Assembly (NCBI GenBank): GCA_000499405.2
Contig: HG738139.1
Coordinates: 1,353,361-1,417,360, forward strand
DNA length: 64,000 bases
Direction: 5' to 3'
Source: Onchocerca volvulus
Lineage: Eukaryota > Nematoda > Chromadorea > Rhabditida > Onchocercidae
The translations under genes were made by a program, and so were the position numbers. The notes beneath the pieces were generated by a model. The model ran no database searches, was not told where the DNA came from, and saw nothing but the letters and a program-made list of their open reading frames with translations. Of the stretch, positions 1 through 14,400 are shown one piece after another (the first letter of the stretch is position 1; each line of letters starts with the position of its first letter).

Positions 1-125
1 TCCGGATGAAAAAGAAGAGAATACATCCACTGCGGACAGTGATTTTTCGTATTGTCCCACTCCACAGAAAATAACTCGCAAACGCCAATCCAGGTCACTT
101 TCTTTGATAAATATAGTAGTGTAAT
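1..125 (+). CDS. 3' end of an unidentified gene (truncated by window edge)
   Basis: An open frame enters the window (first full codon at position 3) and reads about 40 residues to a TAA at 123-125. The tail is hydrophilic, with an acidic Ser/Thr-rich stretch followed by a basic TRKRQSRS segment and a short hydrophobic end. A perfect AATAAA follows 29 bases after the stop, which is why I take this as a real 3' terminal exon. No domain is visible, so no function is offered. The next gene on the same strand could follow in an operon-like arrangement, because a good acceptor (TTTTCAG) lies near 446-452. Confidence 0.5.
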
Positions 126-153
126 ATGATACATTAACTTTGTATTTTATATG

Positions 154-159
154 AATAAA
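154..159 (+). terminator. Polyadenylation signal AATAAA
   Basis: Perfect AATAAA hexamer 29 bases after the TAA of the truncated first gene, within a T-rich 3' UTR. It is the expected cleavage and polyadenylation signal for that gene. Confidence 0.55.
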
Positions 160-519
160 AGTTCAATTTTAAATGAATACTCCATTTGTTTTTAATATTT
201 TGAGGTATTAATGAAACTTCGTTGGAAATTTGTCAAGATTTTTAATAGCCGTAGAATGAAGTTTTTTGAGATCGTTCTATAAGACTGGGCTTTCGATTTG
301 TCGAATTTAACTTAACTCAAAATCCAGCATTATTGTCAACAAAAGCACTATATTGGTTAATGGTGACTCTAGAAATTGTGATAAATCGGTATACATCAGA
401 TTAAATTTCAATCGTTAAAGAGGTTTTTACTTGTGAGAATCAAAATTTTCAGTGTAACTAAGGTGGCTGGACGCCGTGATACTTTCGTTTTGAGTGAGGC
501 TCCCCTTAAAAAAATTGAT

Positions 520-794
520 ATGAAACAAGAACCGGAAGATGAACCTGTTGCAGGCTGCAGCAAGGTAACTTTTAGAGTTTATCATATTTTTAAATTTTTT
601 TTTTTTTTTTTTTTTTTTGAATAGTTCAGAAGGTCAATATAATGTCATTTTCGAATTTGTATATCTTAATCAAAAGAAAGAAATCCGTTCTTTAGGAATC
701 CGATTTCAATCCGAATGCAACCTACACAGTTGAACAATGCTCAGAATTAGATCACCGATCAATTATAACGCGTGATCTTTTTAAGAAACTTTGA
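520..794 (+). CDS. Candidate two-exon small ORF (47 aa) upstream of polq-1
   Basis: Exon 520-564 starts at the first ATG after a TTTTCAG acceptor (ending at 452) and encodes MKQEPEDEPVAGCSK. It ends at a GTAACT donor in phase 0. The acceptor CTTTAG at 690-695 opens exon 696-794, which continues in phase for 32 codons to TGA. The product is acidic at the front and has a helical-looking end (RSIITRDLFKKL). It cannot be joined to polq-1 as I read it: joining 564 to the 2387 acceptor meets a stop after three codons, and exon 696-794 has no donor in the needed phase. It may be a small independent gene, a uORF-bearing leader, or an N-terminal polq-1 extension whose exon I have mis-read. Confidence 0.3.
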
Positions 795-2402
795 ATTTTA
801 GGAGATTGTAATTTTGAATTCATTGACCACTGCATATCAAGTTGGTGATGTTTCTTCTTCATAATATTCACAAAATTATTTTGTATAGAAATATCAAATG
901 ATTTTTTTTTTCTTTTTTAATTTAAGGGATTTTCCTTTTTTTTTTTTTTTGAACTGTGTTAAATGATTGTGTATCATAAGGGGCCTCTCTTAACTATTCA
1001 TTAATCTGATCATCGGGTTCAAAATCATTATTTCGGTTTTTTGTGTTGTTGCTTTGTATGGTTTAATTTGAACAGAATTTTTTCCAATGTGAGCGTCATA
1101 ATAGCTCTATATAAAGATGAATAACTTTGAATGGTTTATTATGTGGCTGAATCTTGCATGTTGATTTGGTTAACTTTCTGCAATAAGCTAGTTATCTAAA
1201 TTTATTCAGGATTTTGATTTTATATTTTGCGTTTTTTTTTCCTGATATTTGAAGGACGTGAAACTTTTTTCCATATTAAAGTTTCTGCTTCGCATTGGGA
1301 TTTTTGAATTGAATTTCAAAAAACCAATTCTGAATTGATTTCAATGAGTATTAATTCAAAATTCTCACATTTTTTCTATCCTGAATTTATTACACTTAAT
1401 AATCTTGCTTTTTCGTTTTGAATTGATTTGTCGAGATTGTGAAAGTGTAAAGCAATAATATGTCTTTACACATTAAGATATGAGTTCATTAATTTTATGT
1501 TATTTACTTCAAGATGATTGTTCTAATTTTTTATTGATAAACAACGAAAAGTTCTCATATGCATGTCTTTTTCCTGTCTTTTTTTCTTTTTTTTTTTTAT
1601 CGCCAATCTCTCAGAAAGCTGTTTTAATTAATGCTGTGTTCCCTTCCGAACTATTTCGAAATATTCCTCGATAAAAAATTGATTAAAATTGATGTCTTTT
1701 AAAACTTGATTTAAGCATGAATGCATTTAGGAACTATAAGTTTCATGATCTTTTTTTTTTTTTGAAACATTTTTGTTATTCAAGCAATATTTGCAAACTA
1801 TAGAGTTATATACAGAGCTTCAGATTGGATATTTGAGGATACAGATCAGGAAATTCATAGATCAATTCCTTTTCACGACTTCTCTGATCATGGATTGAAG
1901 ATTATGAATATTTTTTCTTTTTTTTTTATGTGCGATACTAGTTTATCAATTATCATAAATCAATCGTTTGAATTCATCAACTTTAAATTTAGCAAATAAA
2001 TTTTAATTGAATCTTAGTTGTTATGGTTTTTTTTGCGGTATGAAGAAAATCGCTGTGATTTCTTTTGTAAGATGATATTGCAGTGAAATCGCTGTGATAA
2101 GGATGTTCAAATAAAGCGTGAAATGCGTAATTAAAAGAAATTATGAATGGCGAGCAGTGTAATTGTTATCTTTCTTCTGCTAAATCTTTTAATTTAAACT
2201 TGTCTGTTGTATGATCAAATGTTGTTGATATGTCGATATGCTTGAAATTATTCAAGTCCCATTCTATCTATAGTTCTTTTATTTTGTATTATTATCCCTT
2301 ATGTTCCTCTCGAAAAATGTGATAAACTTTTGGCAACATAGATTATACTGCAACACAAACTTTTTTTTCCTTTTTTTTGTTTTTAGGATCTTGAATAATC
2401 AA
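795..2402. other. Non-coding AT-rich stretch before polq-1
   Basis: Poly-T tracts and no supportable exon. The 3' end holds the acceptor (TTTTTAG, ending at 2386) that precedes the polq-1 start codon. If this is a trans-splice site, the 5' UTR would be only 16 bases. Confidence 0.5.
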
Positions 2403-5400
2403 ATGCCCGATTATCCAGCATGGATACCGGATGAAATCGTGGTTGGATATATCGAGCATGGTATTCATGCTCTCCTTCCCTGGCAATTGAATGTTTTAAA
2501 TAATCGATCTTTACGAGCTCCACAATACGGAAATTTCATTTTCTCCGCTCCAACAAGTTCCGGTAAAACAATTGTTGCCGAATTAATTGCCATAAATACT
2601 GTCCAACAATTACGCTGCAAAGCAGTTTTCATCTTTCCATATATATCCGTCGCCAAGGAAAAGTTTCTTACTTTGCAGGTTTAGTTTCTTACTTTTGCAG
2701 TTGAAGTTCCTTACTTTTCAGCTTCTTACTTTGCAGGTTCTTACTTTTAGGAGCTATATTTTATCTCAAATCTTAAAGCTTTTTATTTAAATAATGCAAT
2801 TTTTTTAAAAAAAAATTTTTCCTCCTTATTAAACAATCTCTCTATTAGCATTAGTATTAAATTTAGTTGATATTTTTATAATTTTAGTGTTTAGTTTTCA
2901 TGTGACTAAAAAAGTAGAAACTTGTAAAATTTTCAATAATTTTATTTAGAAAATATGGCGAAGAGTTGATCTTCGTGTCAGTGCATTTATGGGCTCACAT
3001 TCATCATCATTTCAAGCTTGGGATGCATCAGTATGCACCATTGAGAAAGCCAATTCACTCTTCAATCGAATGATTGACGACAAAACTATATTTGATATAG
3101 GTTAAATTTCTTGTTTTCTTTTTTTCCTTTTTTTTTAATCGGATAATTATACATTAAAGAAGTTAAATTTCATTCATATACTTTATTATAGAAATATGTT
3201 ACATTTGATATCTTATTTCCATAGAACTTTCATCGACGCATACGTGTATTTCAATATCGAGACATACTAGTATATATAGTATTACATTAACAACAAATTT
3301 CTGACACGTTTGTTAGAGATGTTCAAATACGCACAATATTCTATTAAAAAATCATATTCAAAGTTCAATTCCATTGATATTTTATTCAGTATTGTTGGAA
3401 AATTACTTATTATTGATTTATTTTTGTTAGGTGTATTGGTAATCGATGAATTTCATATGTTATTTGATGGTAATCGTGGTCCACTGGTGGAGCACATTGT
3501 TGCGAAAGCATTGTACATTTCTCAGTTTTTAAAGTATGTATGCTTAAATTCTACTGAGGAAGTTTTTCCTTATAATAAATTATTATGCGACATTTGCATG
3601 ATTTCGACGATAGTTTACTAAATTAAAATTTTTTCTAAATTTCTGAAATTTTTAAGTTTCTTAAAAAGTTCTTTGATATCTTTAAAGTTTTACAGAATTC
3701 TTGAAATTCTCTTTTTTTTTTCAAGCCTTAATTTTTTAAATAGACCGTGCACTTTAAATTTTAATTTTGTAGCCATCGAATTCAAATTATCGGCTTAAGC
3801 GCTACATTGCCAAATTTGGATGAACTAGCTGACTGGCTGAATGCCGAGAAATATGAAACACAATTTCGCCCGATACAGTTGCATGAAATGATAATGTGCG
3901 ATGGGGAGTTAAGAGATGTAAATACAATGCAATATATTCGAACGATATCAAGTGCATTTGTCATCCCAAATAATATCGAACATACAATCATACAGTATGG
4001 TTTTTGGCGAATTACTAGCTTTTTTAAAACATTATGAGTTTATGAGTTCTAAAGTACATTAAAAAAAAAATTCCACTAATTTTCTAATTTCTAGATTTCA
4101 AAATTTTCGTATTTTTCTTCTTTTTTTTCTTTCAAAATATACTTAATATTTTTGAAATCATTCCAGACTAAAATAACAAAATTTGTAATTGGTAACTACC
4201 GAACATTTGGTGCCTTCGAATACATCAAGTTGTTTTAGAAATATTCTAAAGTGATTTTGGCAAATTATATTAAAAATGAAATTGTATAAATAATTATAGC
4301 TAAATGTATTTCTGAAAATATAGGAATAAACTCGATATTATTTCAGTTTATGTGTCGAATCTGTTGTAAAAGACGAATCGGTGCTGGTATTTTGTAGTTC
4401 AAAAGCAGAAACAGAAAAACTTGCGTTAACTATATCAGATCATTTCAAGGAATGTTTTAAATCGAGCAATAACCGAAATTATATTCCATCTTTGAGTATG
4501 GAATCATTGAAATCATTTAAAGAAGCGTTTTATCATGAAGTACAATTTATAGATGATATTTTGCAAAAAACAATACCATATGGAATCGCATTTCATCATG
4601 CTGGTTAGTTTTGCCAGATTTTAATACACTTTATAATATCTCTTTTTTCATTCCATTTCCAACTTGATTATTGAACCAGAATGCGGCCTAATTATACCTC
4701 TTTCTCTCTGGATCATGTTTAAAAATTTCAATCAACATCGAGAAAAAAAGAAGCTTAAGAAAATTTATTGAAGTTGAGTTTGATGAAAACATGCATAATT
4801 TTGAACTTTAAAAACTTAATTGTTGATAATATTCAAGTTTTCTAAATCCATTGGCTTAAGTTTTAAAATATAGTTTTTTCTTTTCAAATATTTTTCTTCT
4901 CTACCATCGAATTTTTATTTTCATTCTTATTAGCTATTACTATGCTTCTAAATAAAAAGAATTTATAAAAGGAATCATATTTCTTTCAAATTTTAAAATA
5001 TCCAATGAAATTTAAAATTTTCCCAAATTTATCAAACTTAGAATAATGTTTCACGGCATAGAAGGAGAAAAGATTCCTCATAAGTATATGTGTTTACCAA
5101 TTATCGGTAATTTCATCTTACAACAATTGAAGAGACGGTCTTCTTTTTGAAAGCGTTGATTAAGTGCTATTCATTGGATAAAGAGTGGCACATTGTCATC
5201 ATTATTAGTGCATTAATGCAACGCTTTGATACTTACTTATCGATTTATTTATTTACGTAATCACTTATTTACTTACTTACTTATTTACTTAATTTTGCTC
5301 CAATTGCCTTATTTATGTCCCGAAATCGTTGCTCAAATTGTCAACATTATTCTTACTTGCTTATTCTTCTTTTTATCTGGTACGATTATCTCCACGCAAT

Positions 5401-8400
5401 CTTTACATCCATTTCTCTTTGTATGACTTTTATGTCCCAAATGCTTATCTCTCCCCATTTCCACTTATATTACCGGTATTCTCTATTCATTTATTTAAAA
5501 TAAAATTATCTATCCTTTTGAAAAATGTATTCCTGGGTAAGAGGCGAATTAGTACACATTCTTTTCTTAAGTTGTCAAAATTTGGAATATATTAAAGTTT
5601 TCAAAAGAGCAATTTATGCCAATTGAGAAACGATTGATAATCTTCTTTGATTGATAAAATTAGCAATTATTTTCCAACGTAATTTAATAGTGTAATCTAA
5701 GAGAGAAATATACGTAAAAGATTGAAATATGCAGTAAATTTATTGGCAACAAGAATTCAAAATATCAGTTTTACAACTGCTGAATATGCTAGTAATTTTG
5801 AAAGATGAGTAATGGATTTTTTTTTAAAATGAATTTGAAAAAAAAAAAACAAAAAACAAAATAGTCAAACAAATATTTCAGGCTTGACCGTAGAAGAACG
5901 TGAAATCATTGAGAATGCTTTCCATGAGCAATCACTGCGTATAATGTGTGCTACATCAACCCTCAGTTCAGGAATAAATTTGCCAGCTCATCGAGTAATT
6001 ATCAAAGCGCAAATGTCTGGACCTGTAGCACTTAATGGTTTAACGTATATGCAAATGATTGGTCGAGCTGGACGTTTAGGACAAACCGAAAAAGGTATCA
6101 ATTTACAGATTATGGGCATGAAATTACCATAAATGAATTTATATTTCTGAAATTTTGGGAACAGAATTTGAGAAATTCAAAAAATTTCTGAAAGAAATAC
6201 TATTTCTGTATAAGAGTCGTTCTCATATTTGTGCAATAGTTCATATTCATAACGAATTTGACTATAATAAACGATGGAAAGTGGTGACAAATGTAGATTG
6301 TATTAATCAGTTTTTTCTAAAATTATTATGATACAGGAATATTTAAATCGTGAAGGAAATTCGGGAAAAATACTGGAAATATTTAAAATTGAAAGAAAAC
6401 AAATTTGTATGGAAACAAGAAAACAAAGTGAATTTATCAAAAAAATGGATGAGACTTTAAAAAAACTTAGCAAAGTTTTGTCCTTTATAAATATATAACA
6501 GTTATTTGACGGTTTAGTTATTAATCATTTCATTGCATTATCAATGATTTGTTTTTTTTTTTTTTTATTAATAATTGAAATTACAGAAGATAATTGTTTC
6601 TTATTTAGTCATTGAAATTTGAAAATTTTCACCATATGATTTTCATATTTTCTAAATTACTTTCCAGATTTAATACTACTCATGTATTGAATGGAAATGA
6701 TCAGATAGTTAATTTGTTTTGACACTGTAGAAAACGGTCGGAATAAATTGATTTGAGTGAGATGATTAGGCTAAATTGTAGTTAATAATTTTCCACACAA
6801 TTTACATTTTAATTGATTGTTGATCATGTAGTACTGAGTATTTCCTAAGTAAACAATTTTTGATTTATCAATTACTTAAGTTTATTTTAATCGGTGTCAA
6901 TCAGTGAAAATCATCTCTTAAATTCATTTTTTTCACAATCTACAATAATTCATGATGAAATACGCTAAGTAACATGGTGAAGATTGATCTTGAAGATTTT
7001 GAAATCATTTCAGTTACTTTCTAAAGCATCTTAGACATCTCAAAATAATTTATCCCTATATTTCAGCAATTATTTTAAACATGAGAAGATATCTTTGAAA
7101 TTAAAAAGAGATGGCGTGAAGTTAAGAATTAAGATAGTATTTATTCCTGGATAGTTGAGATCAGTATTAACAACCATTGTTAATGAACTTTCATAAATTT
7201 ATTCTGATACGGAAGAAGATTATATTATCTTTTTACTGAATATCTTTTATATTAGAATGAATTAATGAGAGTTAATATATATATCATTTAAATTAAAATA
7301 TATCGGATTAAAATTTAGGGTTAGCAAAATATGGAATTTTTGATAATATTATTGCAAATCTTAGAAAAAGTAAATGATAGGTTATGAAAAAATTTGCGAA
7401 TCATTTCCAGCATAATGGAATGTTTATCTTTTTATAATTTATTATTATAGATTAAAATCATATTTCATAATTAATTTTATTTCAAATTTGCTTACATCAT
7501 TCAGAATAAGTTTAAGAATGGAATATGATCATATAAAATGTATTTTTTATTTTCCTATGGTTCAATAATAATTTATATTTTTTCCTTAGTTCAGTAATAG
7601 TTTATTATATAATGCTTACTTAATTAGCTGAACTTCGTTAAACTTTTCTTTAAACAGAAAGTTGAAATTAGAATATAATAAGTAGAAGAAAGAATGATCA
7701 TGCGAATATAGAAGATGTGATGACATCTTAAATTTTTCTGTCATAATAACAATTTTTGGTCTTTTCGAAGTGATATGTGATTTTGTTTAATAGTAGTAAA
7801 AAGTAATATAAACAACATCCTCCAAATAGGTGGAATAGTTTATGACCTTATATCTGAAAGTTGATCTTATCAAATATCTTGCTAATATTGGATAATTGAG
7901 AGGTAATATTGTTTTGTACACCACAAAGGTCAAAGATTACTCGGATTAAAGAATCGTATGAAAAGAATTGGATTGAATGGTAGTTCTACAAGTGATTGCT
8001 GTTGATGAAGCAATTATGGTAACGTGATATAAATTAATCTCCCCCCAAATTGTCAATAATTCATTTCAACATTTGCTTGAGGAATATAGTATCGGAGATT
8101 AATTTATCATCTAAAGTGAAGAATTTGTAACATTTAATTTTTCTAACTTTCCCTTTTCTCTCTCTCTCAATCTCTTTCTCTCTCTCTCTCTCTCTCTGTA
8201 TAGAATAAAATTCAATATAAAACAATACTCTTTCCAGCAAATTAAATTACTGATAAATTTATCGAATATTAATTTTTCATTTAAGTTTGGATCTTAGCCC
8301 TAAGATAGATAATTAGAATTTATATCGAAACTTGGTCTTTGCTAGTTTTATCAGATTAAAAAAAAAAAAATAGTATGAGAAAATTTAAGTTAGACAGATT

Positions 8401-11400
8401 GGAAGATTAATCATTAGGATAATGTTAAAACTGATTACTTTGAAAGGTTAATCAAGTTTTAAATTTACGATTCTTTCTTTTTTATTTATCCCAAAGATCT
8501 TCCTTTATCATTTACAATTCTTATTATATTTTCAAAATTTTTACAATAGATTTCACTTTTCGAAATTCATATTCGAAAAGATGCTAATAAATTTTATAAC
8601 ACTTTCGTTCATTAGAATAAAAGTTATTCTTCCGAGGAGTTTATTTGATTAGACAATTGATTGCCAATATCGGAACTATGATAATTGGAATAGTTAGTCC
8701 GATATATTTCTAGCATATTAATTTTTTTAAGTTCACATTTTGCTAGTTTTTCTTGCAATTGAATTGATGAATAATTTCGAGATGTATAATTAGCTAAATT
8801 TCAAACAAAGATACCGTAATATTCCATTAGATTTGAAATGTCTCTCTCCTTTATTTCATTCCTTTTTTTTTTTTTCAATAATTTTAATTAAAATAGTTAA
8901 TTAGGTTTGAAATTTTTTATATAAATTATTTAGAAGTCAAAAATATATTTGATTAGGATAAATTTTTTTCTTTTAGAACGTCTTTTTTAGCAATATTCTT
9001 AAAATTTTTTTTTGTTCGAACAATGTGTTATTCAATCAAAATCTAATCAGAAAATTTAGATTGAAAAAAAAAATTGGAATTTTAATAAATAACTGATTCA
9101 ACTCTTAATTTTCCAGATAGGGACAGATAAGCTATGTTGAAAATGGTTTGATACTAAAAAAAAAAAATGTCTATGAGAAACTTTTTAGAATTGTTGAATT
9201 GCTGGGTAAGAAGAAAAGAATAAATAGGAATGAAATTTATTAATGAAAATGCGAATTTCACATATAATAATTATCATTATACAATAATCATTTGATATAA
9301 AAAGGAAGCGTTAAGGGTTTAAAATATGCCTAAAGATTTTAAAAAGCATGAAAGCAATCATATTTCATTCTCATTGGAAAATTGAAATTTGTGAAATTTC
9401 GAATTTCATTTTTGATTAGCTTACTTTTCTTTTCAGTACTGTGCGAAATATAATTCATTCATTTCATGCATCCTTTGTTTTTTTTTTTTTAGCTAATCGA
9501 TAAATGAATAAATTTTCTGCTAATAATTATTATTATATTAATTAGTACCGAATTTGTGGACGAATATATGATGATATGATGAATTCATGCTAAAAATATC
9601 ATAAATGTATATTATGATAATTACAATATCAAATGATTTATAACTTATTAATGTATGACATATTACACATAAAAATTATAGAATATTCATATTGATAAAT
9701 AAAATTTCAAAATTTATTTCTATCTTTTCTTATTCTAAGTTAGTTTTGTCTGGTAGTATTAGTATCATTGCTTAGATATTGTAAACCGTTATATTGATGA
9801 TAAGCAGATAATTTAGTATTTTGCTGATCATGATTAATGTTATTATTATTAGGATTATCGTTAGTATCATTACTATTATTATTTGAAATACCCGGTGAGC
9901 ATGCATCCACCGATCTGTCATCCTCATTCGATTCCTTGTCAATTTCACCATTTTCCAAATGTGCTGCTGCTTCAAGGCTTTTCTTATGCATTCCTGATAA
10001 TATGAAAAAATTCTCTTTAAATGATTAATTTAGAATTTCATTAAATTATAGTAACATGTAATTAAGTTATTTAGCTAAAATAAGTAGTTGTAAATTGCTT
10101 GAACTACTTCAATTTTTAGTTCCAATCACAGTTTTTATAATTAAATTACAATTATTACATATCTATATAATAATTTTATTCAATATTTCATTAATCGATA
10201 TAATTTCATGATGAAAAGAAATATATTTTAGCATCATCTGATGTTAATCGTTCGAATTAAATTATTTTATGATAAAAAAAGTTATGAAGATCAAGAAATA
10301 TTTCAAAGAAATTATCTTTTAGAATTCATTTTCATAAGGAAGTTGAATTTATGAATAAAATGAAAAAAGAAAACAAAATATTATGAAATGGAAGAATAAG
10401 ATATGGTATAAAACATATGGCATCAATTGCGTCAGTTTTTGTTTTCATCTAATTACGTTCAATATGTGATGGATTAATTATGATGTAATAGTTATAAAAT
10501 AAGAGAATAGATAATCATGATATTAAGCAGAAGCATATTTATGTTTTGATTATGATATCCAAGTTACATAGATATGATGTTTTTTTTAGTACTAAAACAG
10601 AATATTTAAATTTGAGATGGGTCATTTTTCTTCATCTTATCTATCTTAACAGAATAATCAAACAAACCTAAAAGCCAAGGAGCAGCAGATTCATTTGGAT
10701 TTTCGGAAGATCGTGTAATCGTTTCTGGTAATGGTAACGAATGTCGAACCATTGCGCCGTATAATCCATATTCGGCCATTATTGTACTTTTACCCCATGT
10801 TTTCTCAGTCTTCCTCCATTTGGCTCGGCGATTTTGAAACCAAACCTATGTAATTTAAGATTTCAAAAAAAAAAAAAAAAAAACTTTCTTCTTTGTTTTT
10901 TTTAGGAGAAAAAAAAATGAATAACAATTTTAAGAAATTTGGATATAAAATATATAAGAATTGTACAAGGATCAATGATAGCAATGATTAATTATTACTG
11001 TATAATATTTTATAAATATTAATTACCTGTATTCGATCTACTTCAATTTCTGTTTTCATAGCTAATAATTCACGAGCATACATATCAGGATAATGGGCTT
11101 CCTAAAAAATTACTAATAAACTTATAAATTTTTTGTCTTCAAAAGCGTGATTTGAAAAAGGAGGAAAGAAAAAAGCGAAATTAATTCTGATTTAAAATAT
11201 AGGTGATATCAAAGGATATTCTATGTTGACATAAAGATTTTAAGAAATATAGATATGATATTATGCATAACGAACAAGCAATAATTTTATTTCATTCCAT
11301 AGAAATGAGTTTTTAAATTTTTTTTAAATTAAAAATCAAAAACGAATTGAAGAAGATGTTTGTGTAAAATGAAGAAAGGTATAATTGAATAGAATAATAC

Positions 11401-14400
11401 ACTATAAAATCAATAGTACAATTTTTCTTGAATTTGTCGGTTAGCTTTTTACGGAAAGAAATTTCATATTAAAATGTCTTACTGTATTCAGTATATTTGT
11501 TATGAATGTGTTATGTTTTGAAAGAATAATTAATTAGGATCTAATAAAAAAAAAAAAAAAAAGAAAAACCATTGTTTTGATTTCCTATTGGTTTTATTTT
11601 ATTAAAAATAGGTGTAAAAATACGTGATAATTGCATCGATTATTTTTTTCTTTATTTTTTTTCAGCTATTCTAAAATAGAAATTAAAAATGAAATTGTTT
11701 GAATTAAATTTTGCTGAGACATTAACTTCATCATTAATTACTAAATTTGATAAAACTTTATAAAATTATAGATGAAATTTCAAGTATTTTATTAAGAAAT
11801 AATGATAAAATTAATTTTAACCATACTTGAAAAGCTTTCTCCAATTCATCTACTTGAAATTGCGTGAAAATCGTCCGATGGCGCCGTTTTTTCCTTTTTG
11901 AAATGGTTTTTTGATTGCTTGATGATGGAATGTTTGTTATGGCTGTTGCTGCTGTTCCAAACATTGAATTGGACCGGATACCGGTGTAATCCATTCCGGA
12001 CATTCCTGTTTTATTAATAACGATAATAAGCGAATAATTATTAGCGATAGAAACAGTGAATAGTATGATTTATTGTTCATCTGTTACTGCTTTTCATTCT
12101 TTTAATTTTGCTTCAAAAAAAATAATATTACTATATGTAACTTATTTAATTCTTATTCTTAACGGTGCATTATTTAGTAATGCAGTATAAATATTACCCT
12201 TCCGATTTATAATTTCCTAGATATGAATTCAAGTACAAAAAAAAAAAATCAAATAAATGATTGGAGCAAATAAGTAGGTAAATAGATAAATAAATAAGCA
12301 ATTACAATTACAAATAAATCGATATGTCAAATAATTGAATAGGATGATGAAGATTGATTACCCTGATTAATCGGTTCATATTGGACTCGATCAAATGAAC
12401 TTTGTGGCATTTCCATAGTGAAAAATTGTGGTGCATTATGAGGAAAGAATGATGATGTTGTTTGATTGGTGTAATATTGCGTTGGTGTTGCGGTAAGATA
12501 GGTTGCAGCGGTACCTTGGTGCATATCACGAGCTGCCGCTAATCCCAACAAACTGTGAATTCCAAATGACATTCCCATTCGTTGAGCTGCTGCTGCTGTA
12601 GCAGTAGTTGCAATCGTATTATCAATTCCGTTCGTTACTAACTGATGTGCCATGGTACCAATGGCGGTAGTCGAATTTCCTCCAATACTACAACAACCGC
12701 TAGCATCAACACTAACATCAGCACCAACACTACCATCACTACCACCATTACTACCACCAAACATTGCAACCGATATTGTTTGCATATTTTTCAAAATTTT
12801 TGTATTTTTTTAAAATTTTTGTCAAAACAGCGAATAAGATATGCCCAGGATATAGATAGATAAATAAGCGGATATGCAAACTTACACTTCTTAAGGAATA
12901 AATAGGAACTAAAATGAATTAATGATGGTAAAATTGCCACTGTTGCCCTTATCATCTTCTAATTACCGTATGATTAAAACAGTATTTGAAAGGGGGCGGA
13001 GTCAACCAACTCAGCCAATCAAATTGAGTACACCTCTTTTGTCCATTTATATAGGAAGGATGCAAATACGAATATATAATATACTGTGTAATATTTGGAA
13101 GATAAGATAATAAAAGAACTAAAATGGACTGGAGAAAAGGAAGTGGAAGGATAGATGGGAAATTAGAATTTAAAAACCTGCAAAAAGTTCATTATATCGA
13201 CCAAAAAAAATAAATTAATTAGTATTTATTGTTTTTCTTTTTTTTTAAATATTTATTAATTTTGGTTTTCCGAGTTATTTCATAATTTAGAAGCCATCAA
13301 TGTTAGATTGATTGAGCAATGTGAGAAATTACATGAAAATAGAAAACTGAATAAATGGAAAAAATAATGAAATAATATTAATAAAAATTAATTGCTATCC
13401 ACTTTAACTAAAGATTAGAAAATATGCGGAATAGATGACAAAAATAATGATGATTTCTTTTTTATCAAAAGTATCAATAATAACGATGTGATATAATAGA
13501 TGAATAATAAATATAAATGTTTTAACAATAATAATAATAACAATAACTGCAACAACAGTAACAACAACTATTATATAATAGCAATAACAATAAAAATGAT
13601 TTTATTATGAATAATGATATCAAGTAATCTGAAAGAATTAGTTTCGAGAATAAATTGAGTTAATTGAACGTTAGAAAACAAAGTATAAACAAGCCTATAA
13701 ATACACATACAAATATTTGCAATCACAGAAGTATTGGAGAAATTAAAGATCATGCAGTAATTGAATTGGCTTTTCTACATTTTATTGTTAATTCTATTGC
13801 TGCCGTTAGCTTTTTAAAGCTATTAGACGAATTTAGTAGACAAAACATCACCAGAAAAAAAACTATAGATTAACTATAGATTCGTAATCTATCATTCATA
13901 GATTATGATGTAGTTTTTTAAAACAACAACAGTTTCATTAATCTTTTGATCCAGAATTTTTCTATATAATTTTTTCTTTTCGTCTTATAACTTTCTATCA
14001 ATAATTTCAGTATTTTATTTTATTATTCTAGAATTTTACTAATTTTTTCAAATCTGATAATTTTTTCTCAAAAGTTAAAAGCTTGATGAAATATATCAAA
14101 ATGTTTAATAAATCATCTTTATTTTCAATTTTTATTTTTAATAAGATTTTTAATATTGCAATAATAGTGAATAGCGTCAAAAAAAAAAAAAAAAAAGAAG
14201 TAAATGGCAACATGATAAACCTTTCTAAGATGACTATTATTGGTACTATATAGGTTGAATTTTTAGTATTTTTGAATTAGTCGGTAAGTTAAGAAAGTAA
14301 TTTTCCGGCTGATATATTTAGTTTATTACATGCGAGTGGACAGGTTATTGACAGTTACAAATTTGGTTACTCGTACTTGAATAACGATTTAAACTTGAAG

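Noticed and set aside
433..519. Upstream extension of the small ORF from a GTG at 433
   Set aside because: There is no ATG, and a strong acceptor (ending at 452) lies inside it, so the transcript probably begins after 452.
2301..2402. Extending polq-1 upstream to 2301
   Set aside because: The stretch contains the T-rich tract and TTTTTAG acceptor of an upstream intron or trans-splice site. The extra residues are low complexity and unlike the POLQ family.
12786..12794. Starting ceh-10 at a TTG three codons earlier
   Set aside because: A non-ATG start is not expected in a nematode nuclear gene; ATG at 12785 is in frame directly after.
13005..13055. GC box, CCAAT and TATA-like sequence as a + strand promoter
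   Set aside because: The order fits a + strand promoter, but no + strand gene follows inside the intron. Single short matches in AT-rich DNA are expected by chance. Only the AIY-like motif was kept, with low confidence.
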